From Rarobacter faecitabidus (lineage in GTDB: Bacteria; Actinomycetota; Actinomycetes; Actinomycetales; Cellulomonadaceae): DNA of 64,000 nt. Positions 15,779 to 25,100 of this stretch are shown one piece after another. Within the stretch, counting starts at the first letter, position 1. Each line of letters opens with the position of its first letter. The DNA lies in the NCBI RefSeq assembly GCF_006716265.1, contig NZ_VFOS01000001.1, forward strand, positions 62,001 to 126,000, read 5' to 3'. The notes under the pieces were generated by a model that worked only from the letters and a program-made list of their open reading frames with translations, made no database searches and was not told the origin of the DNA. The translations under genes and the position numbers were made by a program.

Positions 15779-17004
15779 GCTCCCGCTCCTGTGATGATCA
15801 TCAGCGGTATCGCCGCCAGGGATGCCACCATGATGATCACCAGATAGACCATGGCGACGGCGTTCGTGACTCGGCCATTGACGTGCTTGCCCATGTAGCC
15901 GGGATCGTTCGCCACGAGGAGTATCGGGATGTATGTCAGCGGTAGCGCGACGGCAGAGAAAACGACCGAGTACTCGGTCACGGCGACGGGGTCGACGCCA
16001 GTCAGCAACACCCCGATCGCGATCAGAAGAGCGATGATCATCGTGAGATGGAACCGCGCCGCCTGCGCCGGCTTCCGGAACTTTCCCCACGACCAGCCGA
16101 AGAACTGGGCCACGGTGTACCCGCTCGACAGGGAGGTCTCGAGGGCCGCGCCGAAGGTTGCGGCGAAGATACCCAGGATCACGATGACCAATGCCAGTTT
16201 TCCGCCCGCCTCCGCGACGGGCAGCACGACCTGCGACAGCGACGAGACGTCGATCCCCGCTGGTAGCAGGACGACCGCAGCGCACGCCGCGATGGCGATG
16301 GAGAGCAGTCCGCCCAGGGGGAAACCGATCAGCACGTTGATGCGAGACTGTCCGAGGTCCTTGACCGACCAGCCCTCTTCGACGGCGCCGGAGGAGAAGA
16401 AGAAGACCTCGTAGGGCGTCATCGCCGCGCCGAAGAGCGCCACCGCGTAGTACCAGTAGACTGCCGAACCCTCCCCGCCGGGGATCGCGGGGGTCAGCGC
16501 CTGCGAGGCGAGCTCCGACCAGTCGGGCCCGAGGAGGAACAGTGCGACCGCGAACACCACGAGGCACAGACCCAGCAGCCCGGTGACGTTCTCCATCACC
16601 TGGAACTTCACCCGCCACAGCACCAGCCACACGGCGAACGCTGCAACGGGTATCCACAACTTGGGCTGGATGTCGCTGGCGAGTTGGAGAGCGAGCGCGA
16701 TGCCGCCGATCTCCGCGGTCAGCGTGAGCAGGTTGATCAGGAATGAGGCGACCAGATTGGCACCGCCCACCCGCGGGCCCAGGCGCTCGCGGATGATCTC
16801 GAAGGTGGCCCGGCCGCTGACCGCAGCGACCCGCCCGGACATCTGGGCGAACACGCAGATGCCGATGACTCCGACGACCACCACCCACGCCAGGGAGAGG
16901 CCGAACCTGGATCCGACCACTGCGTTGGTGACGAGGTCCCCGATGTCGAGGAATCCGCCAATCGCGGTCAGCACCCCGAGTGCCACCCCAAGGAGTTTCT
17001 TCAT
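15775..17004 (-). CDS. NRAMP-family metal transporter with altered metal-binding motifs
   Basis: A 409-aa membrane protein with about 11 hydrophobic helices in the LeuT-like NRAMP layout. In TM1 the canonical D-P-G-N motif reads D20-I-G-D23. In TM6 the canonical MPH motif reads T196-P-Y, in GAAMTPYEVFFFSSG. So the soft-metal-selecting methionine is replaced by threonine and the histidine by tyrosine. Loss of this methionine is known in NRAMP relatives that handle Mg2+ or Al3+ rather than Mn2+/Fe2+, so a different substrate is likely here. It starts by ATGA overlap with the lipoprotein gene and ends by ATGA overlap with a PRC-like gene. Confidence 0.85.
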   Translation of the reverse strand: MKKLLGVALGVLTAIGGFLDIGDLVTNAVVGSRFGLSLAWVVVVGVIGICVFAQMSGRVAAVSGRATFEIIRERLGPRVGGANLVASFLINLLTLTAEIGGIALALQLASDIQPKLWIPVAAFAVWLVLWRVKFQVMENVTGLLGLCLVVFAVALFLLGPDWSELASQALTPAIPGGEGSAVYWYYAVALFGAAMTPYEVFFFSSGAVEEGWSVKDLGQSRINVLIGFPLGGLLSIAIAACAAVVLLPAGIDVSSLSQVVLPVAEAGGKLALVIVILGIFAATFGAALETSLSSGYTVAQFFGWSWGKFRKPAQAARFHLTMIIALLIAIGVLLTGVDPVAVTEYSVVFSAVALPLTYIPILLVANDPGYMGKHVNGRVTNAVAMVYLVIIMVASLAAIPLMIITGAGA

Positions 17005-17441
17005 CGGTCGCCACCGCCCACCGTCGACAGCGCGTCGTCGGCGATCCGAAGCCGGCCGACTACGGTAGCGGGCGCCTCCCCTCGCACCTCGCTCACGGCA
17101 GGCGATGCCGCCACGATCGCGCGGGTCGCTTGCTGAACCGCGGAAAGAGCCGCCTGACGGCGGGCATCGTCCTGCTCGGAGGTGACGGCGAGTGCCGCGA
17201 GTGATCGCTCGGCATCGTGCGCCGATACCAGCGCGTCGCCGATCGCTGTTTCAGCGGCCGCGTCGGTAAGACGGCGCGCCTCAAGCAGGTCGATGGTGAG
17301 CGTCGCGGTAGCGGTCGCGCCATGGGCCTGCGAGACCGATTCCTCGATCACGTCGGGGGCATTCTGGCCGACGGGAGCACAAGCACCCATCAGCATCGCC
17401 ATGACGATGGCCGCTAGGGCGGGGAACCGTGGCCGGGTCAT
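17001..17441 (-). CDS. Small lipoprotein, first gene of the NRAMP/deacetylase operon
   Basis: A 146-aa protein with a lipoprotein signal: basic start MTRPRF, hydrophobic core and lipobox LMGAC (Cys21). The mature part is alanine-rich and helical (DLLEARRLTDAAAETAIGDA). No family recognised. I chose ATG 17441 because it places the signal peptide at the N-terminus; the frame is open 60 nt further upstream without a signal. Its TGA overlaps the NRAMP start (ATGA), so it would be a surface-exposed partner of the transporter. Between it and the upstream SDR gene is a 66-nt gap with a small hairpin. Confidence 0.7.
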   Translation of the reverse strand: MTRPRFPALAAIVMAMLMGACAPVGQNAPDVIEESVSQAHGATATATLTIDLLEARRLTDAAAETAIGDALVSAHDAERSLAALAVTSEQDDARRQAALSAVQQATRAIVAASPAVSEVRGEAPATVVGRLRIADDALSTVGGGDR

Positions 17442-17471
17442 CTGCAGTTCTCGCTTCTTCGTCGTGGGGAC

Positions 17472-17490
17472 GGCGCCGTCCACCGGCGCC
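17472..17490 (-). terminator. Short hairpin between SDR gene and lipoprotein operon
   Basis: Perfect 7-bp arms GGCGCCG (17472-17478) and CGGCGCC (17484-17490) with a 5-nt loop, 18 nt downstream of the SDR stop. It may end or attenuate SDR transcription. There is no U-tract. Confidence 0.35.
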
Positions 17491-17507
17491 TGCGGAGCCA
17501 CGAACGG

Positions 17508-18446
17508 TCAAGGCGAGGGCGTGCCGCCGTTGACGTTGAGCGTCTCACCCAGCACGTAACTCGATTCCGGCGAGGCGAGGAACACGTATGCGGCCGCTAC
17601 CTCGGTGGGCTGGCCGGCGCGCCCCAGCGGGGTGTTGTGGCCAAACTCCGGCAGATGCTCGATCGGCTGGCCGTCCGAGGGTTGGAGAGGGGTCCAGATC
17701 GGACCCGGGGCAACGGCATTCACGCGGATGCCACGCGGGGCGAGCTGCTGGGCAAGCCCTTTGGTGAACGTGTTGATCGCGGCCTTCGTGGAGGCGTAGT
17801 CCAGGAGGGTCGCGGATGGCTTGTACGCCTGAATAGATGTTGTGTTGATGATCGAGGAGCCCGCGGGCAGGTAGCGGATGGCCTCTCGGCTCAGTCGGAA
17901 CATGACCTCGATATTGACCTTGAACGTCGTCGCGATCTGCTCGTCCGTGAGATCGGCCAGGGATTCGATGGCGATCTGCTTGCCCGCGTTGTTGACCAGG
18001 ATGTCCAGCCCGCCCAGCCCTTCCACGGCACGCGTGACCAGTCCGGCGCTGTAGTCGTCCTCACTCAGGTCGCCGGGCAGGGCCACAGCGGTGCGCCCCT
18101 CGGCCTCAATGAACTCGATGATCCGGCGAGCATCCGGCTCCTCGCTGGGCAGATACGACAGGGCCACGTCGGCGCCCTCGCGGGCGAAGGCGATGGCCGT
18201 CGCCGCGCCGATGCCCGAATCCGCGCCGGTGATCAGCGCCTTGCGGCCGATCAGCCTTCCGGTGCCACGATACGAATGCTCTCCGAGATCGGCCCGCGGC
18301 TGCAGGTCGCGGTCCAAGCCGGGTTCCGGCTGGTGCTGCCGGGGTGGCTCGATCGCGGGATAGCGCGACACGGGGTCCTGGAAGACGAGCTGGTCCACCT
18401 GCGCTGCCCGCGCCATGGCGGCCCCCTGGTCTGGCGAAGTGTTCAT
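17508..18446 (-). CDS. SDR-family oxidoreductase, general-stress-protein-39/YhdF-like
   Basis: A 312-aa short-chain dehydrogenase. The NAD(P)-binding motif is TGADSGIGAA, NNAG occurs at LVNNAGKQ, and the catalytic Ser-Tyr-Lys is seen in INTTSIQAYKPSATLLDYASTKAA. The ~55-residue N-terminal extension rich in proline and acidic residues (PAIEPPRQHQPEPGLDRDLQ) is typical of the YhdF/GSP39 subgroup linked to general stress. The substrate is unknown. It lies just upstream of the NRAMP operon on the same strand but is separated by 66 nt and a hairpin, so co-transcription is uncertain. Confidence 0.9.
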   Translation of the reverse strand: MNTSPDQGAAMARAAQVDQLVFQDPVSRYPAIEPPRQHQPEPGLDRDLQPRADLGEHSYRGTGRLIGRKALITGADSGIGAATAIAFAREGADVALSYLPSEEPDARRIIEFIEAEGRTAVALPGDLSEDDYSAGLVTRAVEGLGGLDILVNNAGKQIAIESLADLTDEQIATTFKVNIEVMFRLSREAIRYLPAGSSIINTTSIQAYKPSATLLDYASTKAAINTFTKGLAQQLAPRGIRVNAVAPGPIWTPLQPSDGQPIEHLPEFGHNTPLGRAGQPTEVAAAYVFLASPESSYVLGETLNVNGGTPSP

Positions 18447-18563
18447 CGTTAGCCCCCTCGATACTCGATGCGCAACCGGAGAATCACACGCTACGTCGCA
18501 ATCTTGAGGCCCGCATCCGGTGCGCGCCAGGCATGGCAGTCCGGGTCGATTCGGCGTGTTTCC

Positions 18564-19265
18564 TCATCGCCGCGTGAGCAGTAGCACTCCGTCGTCGATT
18601 TCCGCCTCGGAGCCGTCGGGGCCTGTCGCCATGCGCGGCCTGGTCTCGGCGACGTCGACGTGCCAACTATCGGGCGCGAGGTCGAGCGCGGCGAGGTCTT
18701 CGGCCGGGCTCAGGAGGCGATGCGTCTCACGGTCGGGGGAGGTAGCCCACGGCGGGAAGGCCGCGTGCGTGAGGAGCAGGAAATGCCCGCCCGGTGCCAC
18801 CGTCTCGGCGCTGCGGCGCAGGATCTCAGTTCGTTCCAGGGCGACGGGGGAGTGGAAGAAGCTGGACATGACGAGGTCGAACGGGCGGCCGAACTCGAAT
18901 GTGGTGAGGTCCGCGGCAATGAACTGGGTGCGGGCGGCGACGCCTGCTTCCAGGGCTGCCGCACGGGCGCGCCCTATCGCTATCTCGGAGATGTCGACAC
19001 CGGCGACCTGCCATCCTCGCGTCGCCAGCCAGACGGCGTCCCCGCCCTCTCCGCAGCCGAGGTCGAGTGCCCGACCCGCGGGGAGACGAGACGCGATCTC
19101 CTCGACGATCGCGTTGGGCTTGCCCGACCAGATTCGATCGGATTGGCCGTAGCGATCCTGCCAGAACTGGGTGGGGTCGCTGCTCGTCTGCGACTCGTCG
19201 GCAGATCTGTGGCTACTGCCGCCATGGCCTCGGGTCGCGGGACGCTTGGGCTGATGTGTTGTCAT
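18564..19265 (-). CDS. Class I SAM-dependent methyltransferase (TehB/tellurite-resistance-like)
   Basis: A 233-aa methyltransferase. Motif I is ALDLGCGEGGDAVWLA, followed by GWQVAGVDIS (motif II acid), FDLVMSSFFHSPV and APGGHFLLLTHA. The YGQSDRIWSGKPN opening is typical of methyltransferases of the TehB/thiopurine-methyltransferase-like group acting on small molecules. I chose ATG 19265 (MTTHQPKRP). The frame extends 13 codons further, but across the operator-like palindrome. It is divergent from the XRE-cupin regulator, which probably controls it. Confidence 0.82.
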   Translation of the reverse strand: MTTHQPKRPATRGHGGSSHRSADESQTSSDPTQFWQDRYGQSDRIWSGKPNAIVEEIASRLPAGRALDLGCGEGGDAVWLATRGWQVAGVDISEIAIGRARAAALEAGVAARTQFIAADLTTFEFGRPFDLVMSSFFHSPVALERTEILRRSAETVAPGGHFLLLTHAAFPPWATSPDRETHRLLSPAEDLAALDLAPDSWHVDVAETRPRMATGPDGSEAEIDDGVLLLTRR

Positions 19266-19303
19266 GCTCCGAGTCTCGCCATAAATTGCTTTGGGAGCAT
19301 ACA

Positions 19304-19324
19304 AGTTTGCTGATATGGCAAACT
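19304..19324. promoter_or_regulatory. Inverted repeat between methyltransferase and XRE-cupin genes
   Basis: AGTTTGC (19304-19310), 7-nt spacer, GCAAACT (19318-19324): perfect 7-bp arms in an AT-rich 71-bp divergent promoter region, 12 nt upstream of the regulator's ATG. Position and symmetry suit the operator of the neighbouring XRE-type dimeric regulator. Confidence 0.6.
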
Positions 19325-19336
19325 AAAGTGGTGGCG

Positions 19337-19909
19337 ATGGACGAATTAGCTCTCCTTGGACCGAGGCTCCGGGCGGCGCGTATTGCACGCGACTTGACGC
19401 TGGAGGCTCTTGCGACGCGAACGGGTATCTCCGCCAGCACACTGTCGCGGCTCGAATCCGGCAAACGCCAGGCCGGCCTGGAGGTGCTGCTGCCCATCGT
19501 CAAACATTTGGGGGTGAGCCTTGATGCCCTCGTCCGCACCACAGCACCCGATCCGCGCGTGCGCCGGCCCATCATCCGCCGCGACGGCATGGTGATTGCC
19601 CGCCTGTCGCCCGAGGAATCCCCGACCCAGACGGCCAAGATCACCTACCCGCACCGTGCCGCTCGGCCAACCCCCAAGACGCACACGGGCAGGGAATGGC
19701 TCTACGTCCTCTCTGGCCGCCTTCGGCTCGATCTAGGCGGACAAGAGACGATCCTCGAGGTGGGCGAGGCCGCCGAGTTCGATACCCAGATCCCGCACGC
19801 CATGTCGGCCACGGGTGGCGGGCCGGCGGAGGTGCTGAGCATCTTCGACGAGGCGGGCGCCCGTCTCCACACGAGGGTCTCGGCTAACGAACCCGAATCG
19901 CCCGACTGA
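19337..19909 (+). CDS. XRE-family transcriptional regulator with C-terminal cupin domain
   Basis: A 190-aa regulator. Residues ~6-60 form a helix-turn-helix (LRAARIARDLTLEALATRTG, then ISASTLSRLESGKRQ). Residues ~105-175 form a cupin barrel (THTGREWLYVLSGRLRLDLG, EVGEAAEFDTQIPHAMSA) that normally binds a small effector. I chose ATG 19337; in-frame GTG codons at 19328 and 19331 are alternatives. It is divergent from a methyltransferase gene, with a 7-7-7 inverted repeat between them. The 3' end overlaps the convergent GH30 gene by 26 nt. Likely autoregulated and controlling the methyltransferase. Confidence 0.9.
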   Translation: MDELALLGPRLRAARIARDLTLEALATRTGISASTLSRLESGKRQAGLEVLLPIVKHLGVSLDALVRTTAPDPRVRRPIIRRDGMVIARLSPEESPTQTAKITYPHRAARPTPKTHTGREWLYVLSGRLRLDLGGQETILEVGEAAEFDTQIPHAMSATGGGPAEVLSIFDEAGARLHTRVSANEPESPD

Positions 19910-22025
19910 CGACGCGCACCGTCTTGTAGCCGGGCTTCGCGACCGTCACGCGCAGCGTGATGCGCGCGCCGCGATCCTTGGCGGTCACCTTGAACGTGGC
20001 CTTCTTCGCGCCCTTGATCGCCTTTTTCCCGCGCAGCCACTGGTACGTCACCTTCACCCGGGCGACCGCATAGCTACCCTTGTCGGCCTTGAGTTTCTGG
20101 CCGACCTTCACCCTCGTTGCGGCCTTCTTGCCGACCAGGGCGCGGGGTTTCTTCTTGACGGTGATCTTGCCATACGCGATCGCGGCGGTGGCGCTACTGG
20201 CGTGCACCACCGTCGTCGTGCCGCGTCTCGCGGTCACCCGCACGGCGAGCCGCTTGCCGCGGTCTGCGGCAACAGGCGAATAGGTCGCTCTTGTCGCCCC
20301 GCGGATCGCCGATGTACCGCGGAGCCACTGGTACGACAGCGCGGTGGGCGCGATGGAATAGCGCCCAGGCGTGGCGCGAAGAGTCCCGCCCACCCCGGCG
20401 GTTCCGGAGATAGCGGGCGCCGCCACGGCGGTCAGTACCGGATCCGGGTCCGGGTTCGCACGGGGCGTGCCCCAGGTCAGGGTGACCATCGAGTTGCCCG
20501 GCATCGTGAACGACACGGTTCCCTTCGGCCCGGTCAGGCTCACGAGCCTGCTAGATGCCCCCGGGTTGCCCAACTCCTGGGTGTCGTTGTAGAGCACGGC
20601 CGCGAAGGTGCCGTCCGGGTTCTCGAACACGGCATTGCTCACCTCGGTGTCGTTGTTCCCGTTGCCCATGGGCTTGGTGACATCGTCGCTGGCGAGCACG
20701 CGCGCACCGGGCTGCACGAACTTCGAGAAGTGCCCCAGCAGGTAGTACCCGACGTTCTTGGTATAGCCCTGCGTCGCATCGTTCTTGACTGTGACGAGAC
20801 CCGAACAGTTCTGAAACACGCTCACGCCGCCCCCGCTCGGCAGAGGGCCGCCCGACTCGTTGAGCGCGATGTTCCAGAAGACGATCGACTGTGACCAATT
20901 GCGCAGGGCGGTGAACAGCGTCCGGGAGCCGTGGTACTCGAGCGTGTCGCGGAACGTGTCGCCGCCCTCGGTTCCCGTGCATTCGGTCCACAGGATTTCC
21001 TTGGTCGGGAACCGGTCGTGGAGCAGGGACGAGTTCCCCGCCTTGCCCGGGAATCCCTCATAGCAGTGCAGCGCCGTCCCGGCGACGTTCGCCAGGTGCT
21101 GCGTCGCCGCCATCACCTGAGCGGGGTACGCCGGGTTGGCCGAGTTCGAGTCGCTCCAGGAAGCGTCGTTCCAGCCCTGGGAGGGGATGTCCCAGTTGTG
21201 GTCGTAGCCCAGGATCCTGGTGCCGAGCCCTGCCGCGGTTAGCGAGGACGAGAGTTTCTCGACAACGCGGATCTGCTGGTCCGCGCCCATGAGGAGGCCG
21301 GGGTAGGCCGGATTATGGAGCGGTTCGTTCTGCACGGTTAGGTAGTCGATGGCAACGCCCTTGGCGCCGTATGCCTGCACTACCCCGCGCAGATAGTCTG
21401 CGTAGTCCTGCTCGTGATTCAGCATCAGCGCATTTGCGGGGATCGAGCCGAGCAGACTCCCGCTCTGCCGGAACTGCGCGGGAGGACTCCAGGGCGATCC
21501 GATCACGGTCATGGCGCCGCGCAGCGCGGTCGCCTGCTTGACGAGGTCGATGCTGTCCTGGTCTCGGCTCACATCGATGGTGGTGCCGTTGAGATACGTG
21601 TAGAACGCGTTCTCGCCGCTCAGGCCGCGCGGATCCACGAAGTCCGAGGCCCCTATCGGCTGGCGCAGGATGGACAGCCCGATGCCGTCGGTCGGGCTGA
21701 ACAGCTCCGTCATGAGTTGACTGCGCTGCGCGGGATTCAGCCGCATCACGTTCGAGGTGGCGGAGTCGGTGAATGATGCCCCGAAGCCCGTGATCGCCTG
21801 GAGCCGCTGAGCGGGGTCGTAGTTGACCACCACCGCGCCGTCGGTTGGCGCGCCCCAGTGCAGGTCGGCCTGCCGAGTCAGCCTGTTCGCGGAGGAGGAC
21901 GAGCCCTCCGTCAACCACACTTTTACCGTCGCATCGTCGCCGCTGGCGGACGCCGAGGGAGCGCCGACCGTCACGGTTGCGGCGAGTACGAGGGAGGCGC
22001 AAAGCGCGGACGAGCGAATGCTCAC
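19884..22025 (-). CDS. Secreted GH30 family glycosidase with Ig-like C-terminal repeats
   Basis: A 713-aa exported enzyme. The signal peptide is at about residues 1-28, ending SASAS. The GH30 catalytic domain (~30-515) carries the acid/base in TVQNEPLHNP (Glu234) and the nucleophile in ILWTECTGTEG (Glu348). GFGASFTDSATSNVM near the start is the hallmark of the glucosylceramidase/beta-1,6-glucanase branch. The C-terminus has two ~85-residue repeats with the Y-Q-W-L-R-G motif (YQWLRGTSAIRGA, YQWLRGKKAIKGA), lysine-rich, probably wall- or polymer-binding. GTG start with AAAGGAG upstream. It lies 81 nt after the second GH30 gene on the same strand and may share its transcript. Endo-beta-1,6-glucanase activity on yeast wall is the favoured role. 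Confidence 0.88.
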   Translation of the reverse strand: MSIRSSALCASLVLAATVTVGAPSASASGDDATVKVWLTEGSSSSANRLTRQADLHWGAPTDGAVVVNYDPAQRLQAITGFGASFTDSATSNVMRLNPAQRSQLMTELFSPTDGIGLSILRQPIGASDFVDPRGLSGENAFYTYLNGTTIDVSRDQDSIDLVKQATALRGAMTVIGSPWSPPAQFRQSGSLLGSIPANALMLNHEQDYADYLRGVVQAYGAKGVAIDYLTVQNEPLHNPAYPGLLMGADQQIRVVEKLSSSLTAAGLGTRILGYDHNWDIPSQGWNDASWSDSNSANPAYPAQVMAATQHLANVAGTALHCYEGFPGKAGNSSLLHDRFPTKEILWTECTGTEGGDTFRDTLEYHGSRTLFTALRNWSQSIVFWNIALNESGGPLPSGGGVSVFQNCSGLVTVKNDATQGYTKNVGYYLLGHFSKFVQPGARVLASDDVTKPMGNGNNDTEVSNAVFENPDGTFAAVLYNDTQELGNPGASSRLVSLTGPKGTVSFTMPGNSMVTLTWGTPRANPDPDPVLTAVAAPAISGTAGVGGTLRATPGRYSIAPTALSYQWLRGTSAIRGATRATYSPVAADRGKRLAVRVTARRGTTTVVHASSATAAIAYGKITVKKKPRALVGKKAATRVKVGQKLKADKGSYAVARVKVTYQWLRGKKAIKGAKKATFKVTAKDRGARITLRVTVAKPGYKTVRVVSRAIRVR

Positions 22026-22106
22026 GAGGCTCTCCTTTGAGTCAGCGCGGTCCTTCTATGGTAAGCGAGTCGCGCAGATCGGCCTCGCGTTGCCGGCCGG
22101 TGCTCG

Positions 22107-25100
22107 TCAGCGGATGACCTTCAATCCCGTCTTCCTGGTGGTGGAATTCACATTGGCGTCGCCGGAGTAGGTGGCGGTGATCCTGCCCGCAGTCCTCTTG
22201 GACTTCGCCTTGATCTTCACGGTCGCGATGTATCTGCCAGCGACCTGACGGACTTTCCCCGTTGCCAGTTTGCGCTTTCCGACCTTCAGCGTCACCTTTC
22301 CCGTGACGGCGACACCGCTCGGAGCGGTTACGCGCACGGAGATCCTTGCGGCTCCGCGGGTACGTATGCCCTTGTGGAACCTGCCCTTGCTGATTTTTAC
22401 GGACGAGATCTTCGCCGTCGCCTTGCGCACGTTTACCGTGCCAATGGTCGTGATGGTTGTGCCCGTGGCGGGAAGATACGTGAGCTTCAGCGGCTGCTGA
22501 CCGCCGCGATTCGCGCGCGGTAGCCGGAATTCCGCGGCGCCCTGGTGCAGGGACGCAGATGCCTTTCGCCCAGCGAAGTCCAGCGTCACGCGCCCACCCG
22601 CAGCCGAGTTCGCTTGCGTGATAAGCACGCGAACGCGTCCCGCCTTGCCGACGCGGGTGGCCAGTCCGGACGCGACGATCTTGATGGTGCTCGTGGCCCA
22701 GGTGGTGGTACCCGTAGCCGTCTCGGTGGTCTTCTCTGCCTGGATCGATGAGTTGGTGCCGTTGGTTCCGCCGGTGCCCGGGTTGGTTCCGCCGGGATCA
22801 CCGTCGCCCGTACCGGGTTCCTGATCGCCGCCGCCCGTACCGGGATCGGTGCCGCCGCCGCTGACGACGGTGGTGCCCCAGCGCTGATTGTCGTTGCCCG
22901 GACTGCACTCCCAGGTCTGCAATTGCACTGTGGAAGTGGTGTCGCCATCCGTCAGATCCAGGCATTGCGCGGCGGAGCGGAGAGCTATGGTGCCGTCCTG
23001 ATTCACATCCCACTTCTGCTCGTTCTGGCCGGTGCAGTACGCGAGGAACAACTTGCTGCCGTTCGCCGCGGACTGCGAGGAATCCGCGGCGCGGTACGCG
23101 ACGCATTTGCCGCCGAGCCGCAGCGATCCGTCACCCGCCCGCAGAATCGCCGACGCGCCGGCACAGGGGATCGAGCGGACCGGCGCGCCGAGAGCGGTGC
23201 CGTTGGTGGTTCCGACGCATCGAGTGGGTGCCTGCGTGGCATAGATGGTGGCGTTGCCGGTCACAGTTGTCGAAGGGACGAGCCATCGTTGCCCCGCCGC
23301 GTCCGAACAGGTCGCGAGTTCTACCTCGACGGCGTTCGCAGTGGAGTTTCCTGGGACGGTCAGGCATAGCCCCGCGGGTGAAGTGATGCGCTCACCGGAG
23401 ACGGTCCACGCCTTTGTGCGCGAGGCGGTGCAGTCGTAGAGCGCAGCCTTGGCACCCACACTATCGGCGGCGGTGGTCAGGCATTTGCCGCGGATCCGTA
23501 GCGTCTTGTCGGTGCCGGCCCGATACTGCCAGCGCTGCCCCTTCGGCGTGCCGTTGCAGTCGTACTGCTGGATCGCTGTGCCATTGTCTTTAGTCTCCGA
23601 GCCGGAGCGCAGATCCAGGCACTTCGCGGACCCGAGGCCCACGATCGCGCCGATTGGTCCGTCGGATTCGCTGACCTCGGGATCGGCGGGTTCGACCGGC
23701 GAGGGGGTACCCCAGGTGAACGTGGCGATCGTATTCGCGGCCAGCTGGCGCTTGATCGACTTGCCGTCGAACGAGATCCGCACGTCCTGGGGGCCGCCGC
23801 CGTTGTGAACGACCACGGCATAGGTGCCATCCGGATTCTTGAAGGCGACGTTTTGCACGGCGCTCGATTCCTCGGACGATCCGACACGAACCGCGCCCTG
23901 CTGGACGAACTTAGAGAAGTGACCCAGGAAATAGTAGGGGGCCCCGCGCTTGTACGCCGAGTTGGAATCGATGGTGGTCAGTGCTGTGCAGGTGTCGCAG
24001 ATGTTGTAGCCGCTGGGATAGGGGCCATTGTTGCTGTCCAGCGCCAGGTTCCAGTAGGACAGCGAACGCGACCAGTTGCGGAGCGAGGGGATCGCAACCA
24101 CGGACATGTGGTACCAGATCGAATCCTTGAATGTGTTGTCGCGATTTGCTGATTCCGTGCTGGAGCATTCTGTGAGGAAAGTGTCTTTGTTCGTGAAGTT
24201 GTTTCGCACCTCGGACTGCTTGGACGCGTCGATGATCGGCCTTCCGGAGTCATAGCCGCCCACACCGGGCTTGTTGACCGCATAGCAGTGCCACGCGGTC
24301 CCGGCGACGCTGCTCCCGGCCTGCTGGAGGACCGTCGTGGGGTAGCTAGGTACGTCCCAATTGTGGTCCCAGCCCAGGATCTTCGTGTTCAACCCCTTGC
24401 TCGCGAGTTGTGGCGCGAGGCTATTCGCCACTCGCGCCTGCTGAGCGGCGTCCATAATCATGCCCGGGTAGGACGGCGCAAACTGGGGCTCGTTCTGGAT
24501 GGTGATGTAGTCCAGGTTGGCGCCGCGGTCCTTGTACTGCTGTGCGACTTCGGCGAGATAGGAGGCGTAAGTCGCCTCCTTGTCGCTCTTGAGTGAGCCG
24601 CCGACGTTCCCGAGGATGGAGTTGTTCTCCCGCATCCAGCCGGGGGCGCTCCACGGAGTGCCGACCACCACAATGCTGGGATTGATTTGCTTGGCTCGTA
24701 CGACGTTCGCAATAGACGGGTTATCGGCACTGATATCCACGTTGCCTGCTTGGTTGTCCTGATAGGTGTAGAACACGTTGCCCGTCGCGGGAACCGTGCT
24801 CCGGATTGCGGGAGCGATGTAGTCCGACGCGCCAAGCGGCTGTCGCAGCCAGGTGAGCCCGATGCCGGCCGAGGAGGACGAGGACTTCGTAAACATGTCG
24901 TTGAACCACTCGGTCTTCTTCGATTCCGAGAGTTTGTTGACAACGTAACTTGAGGAGTCCGTGAACGAGGCACCGAAGCCGACGATCGACTGGTAGGTCT
25001 GCGACGCATTGATGGAGATTTCGACGCCGCCGGAGTTGCTTCCCCACGTCAAGTCTGCCTGCTTGGCCAGGCGTGCTCCCGAGGAGTTGTCGGCCTCGGT

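Noticed and set aside
15779-17014. Long arginine-rich frame upstream of the second PRC-like gene
   Set aside because: It lies entirely over the NRAMP transporter in another frame; only the segment from ATG 15778 is plausible.
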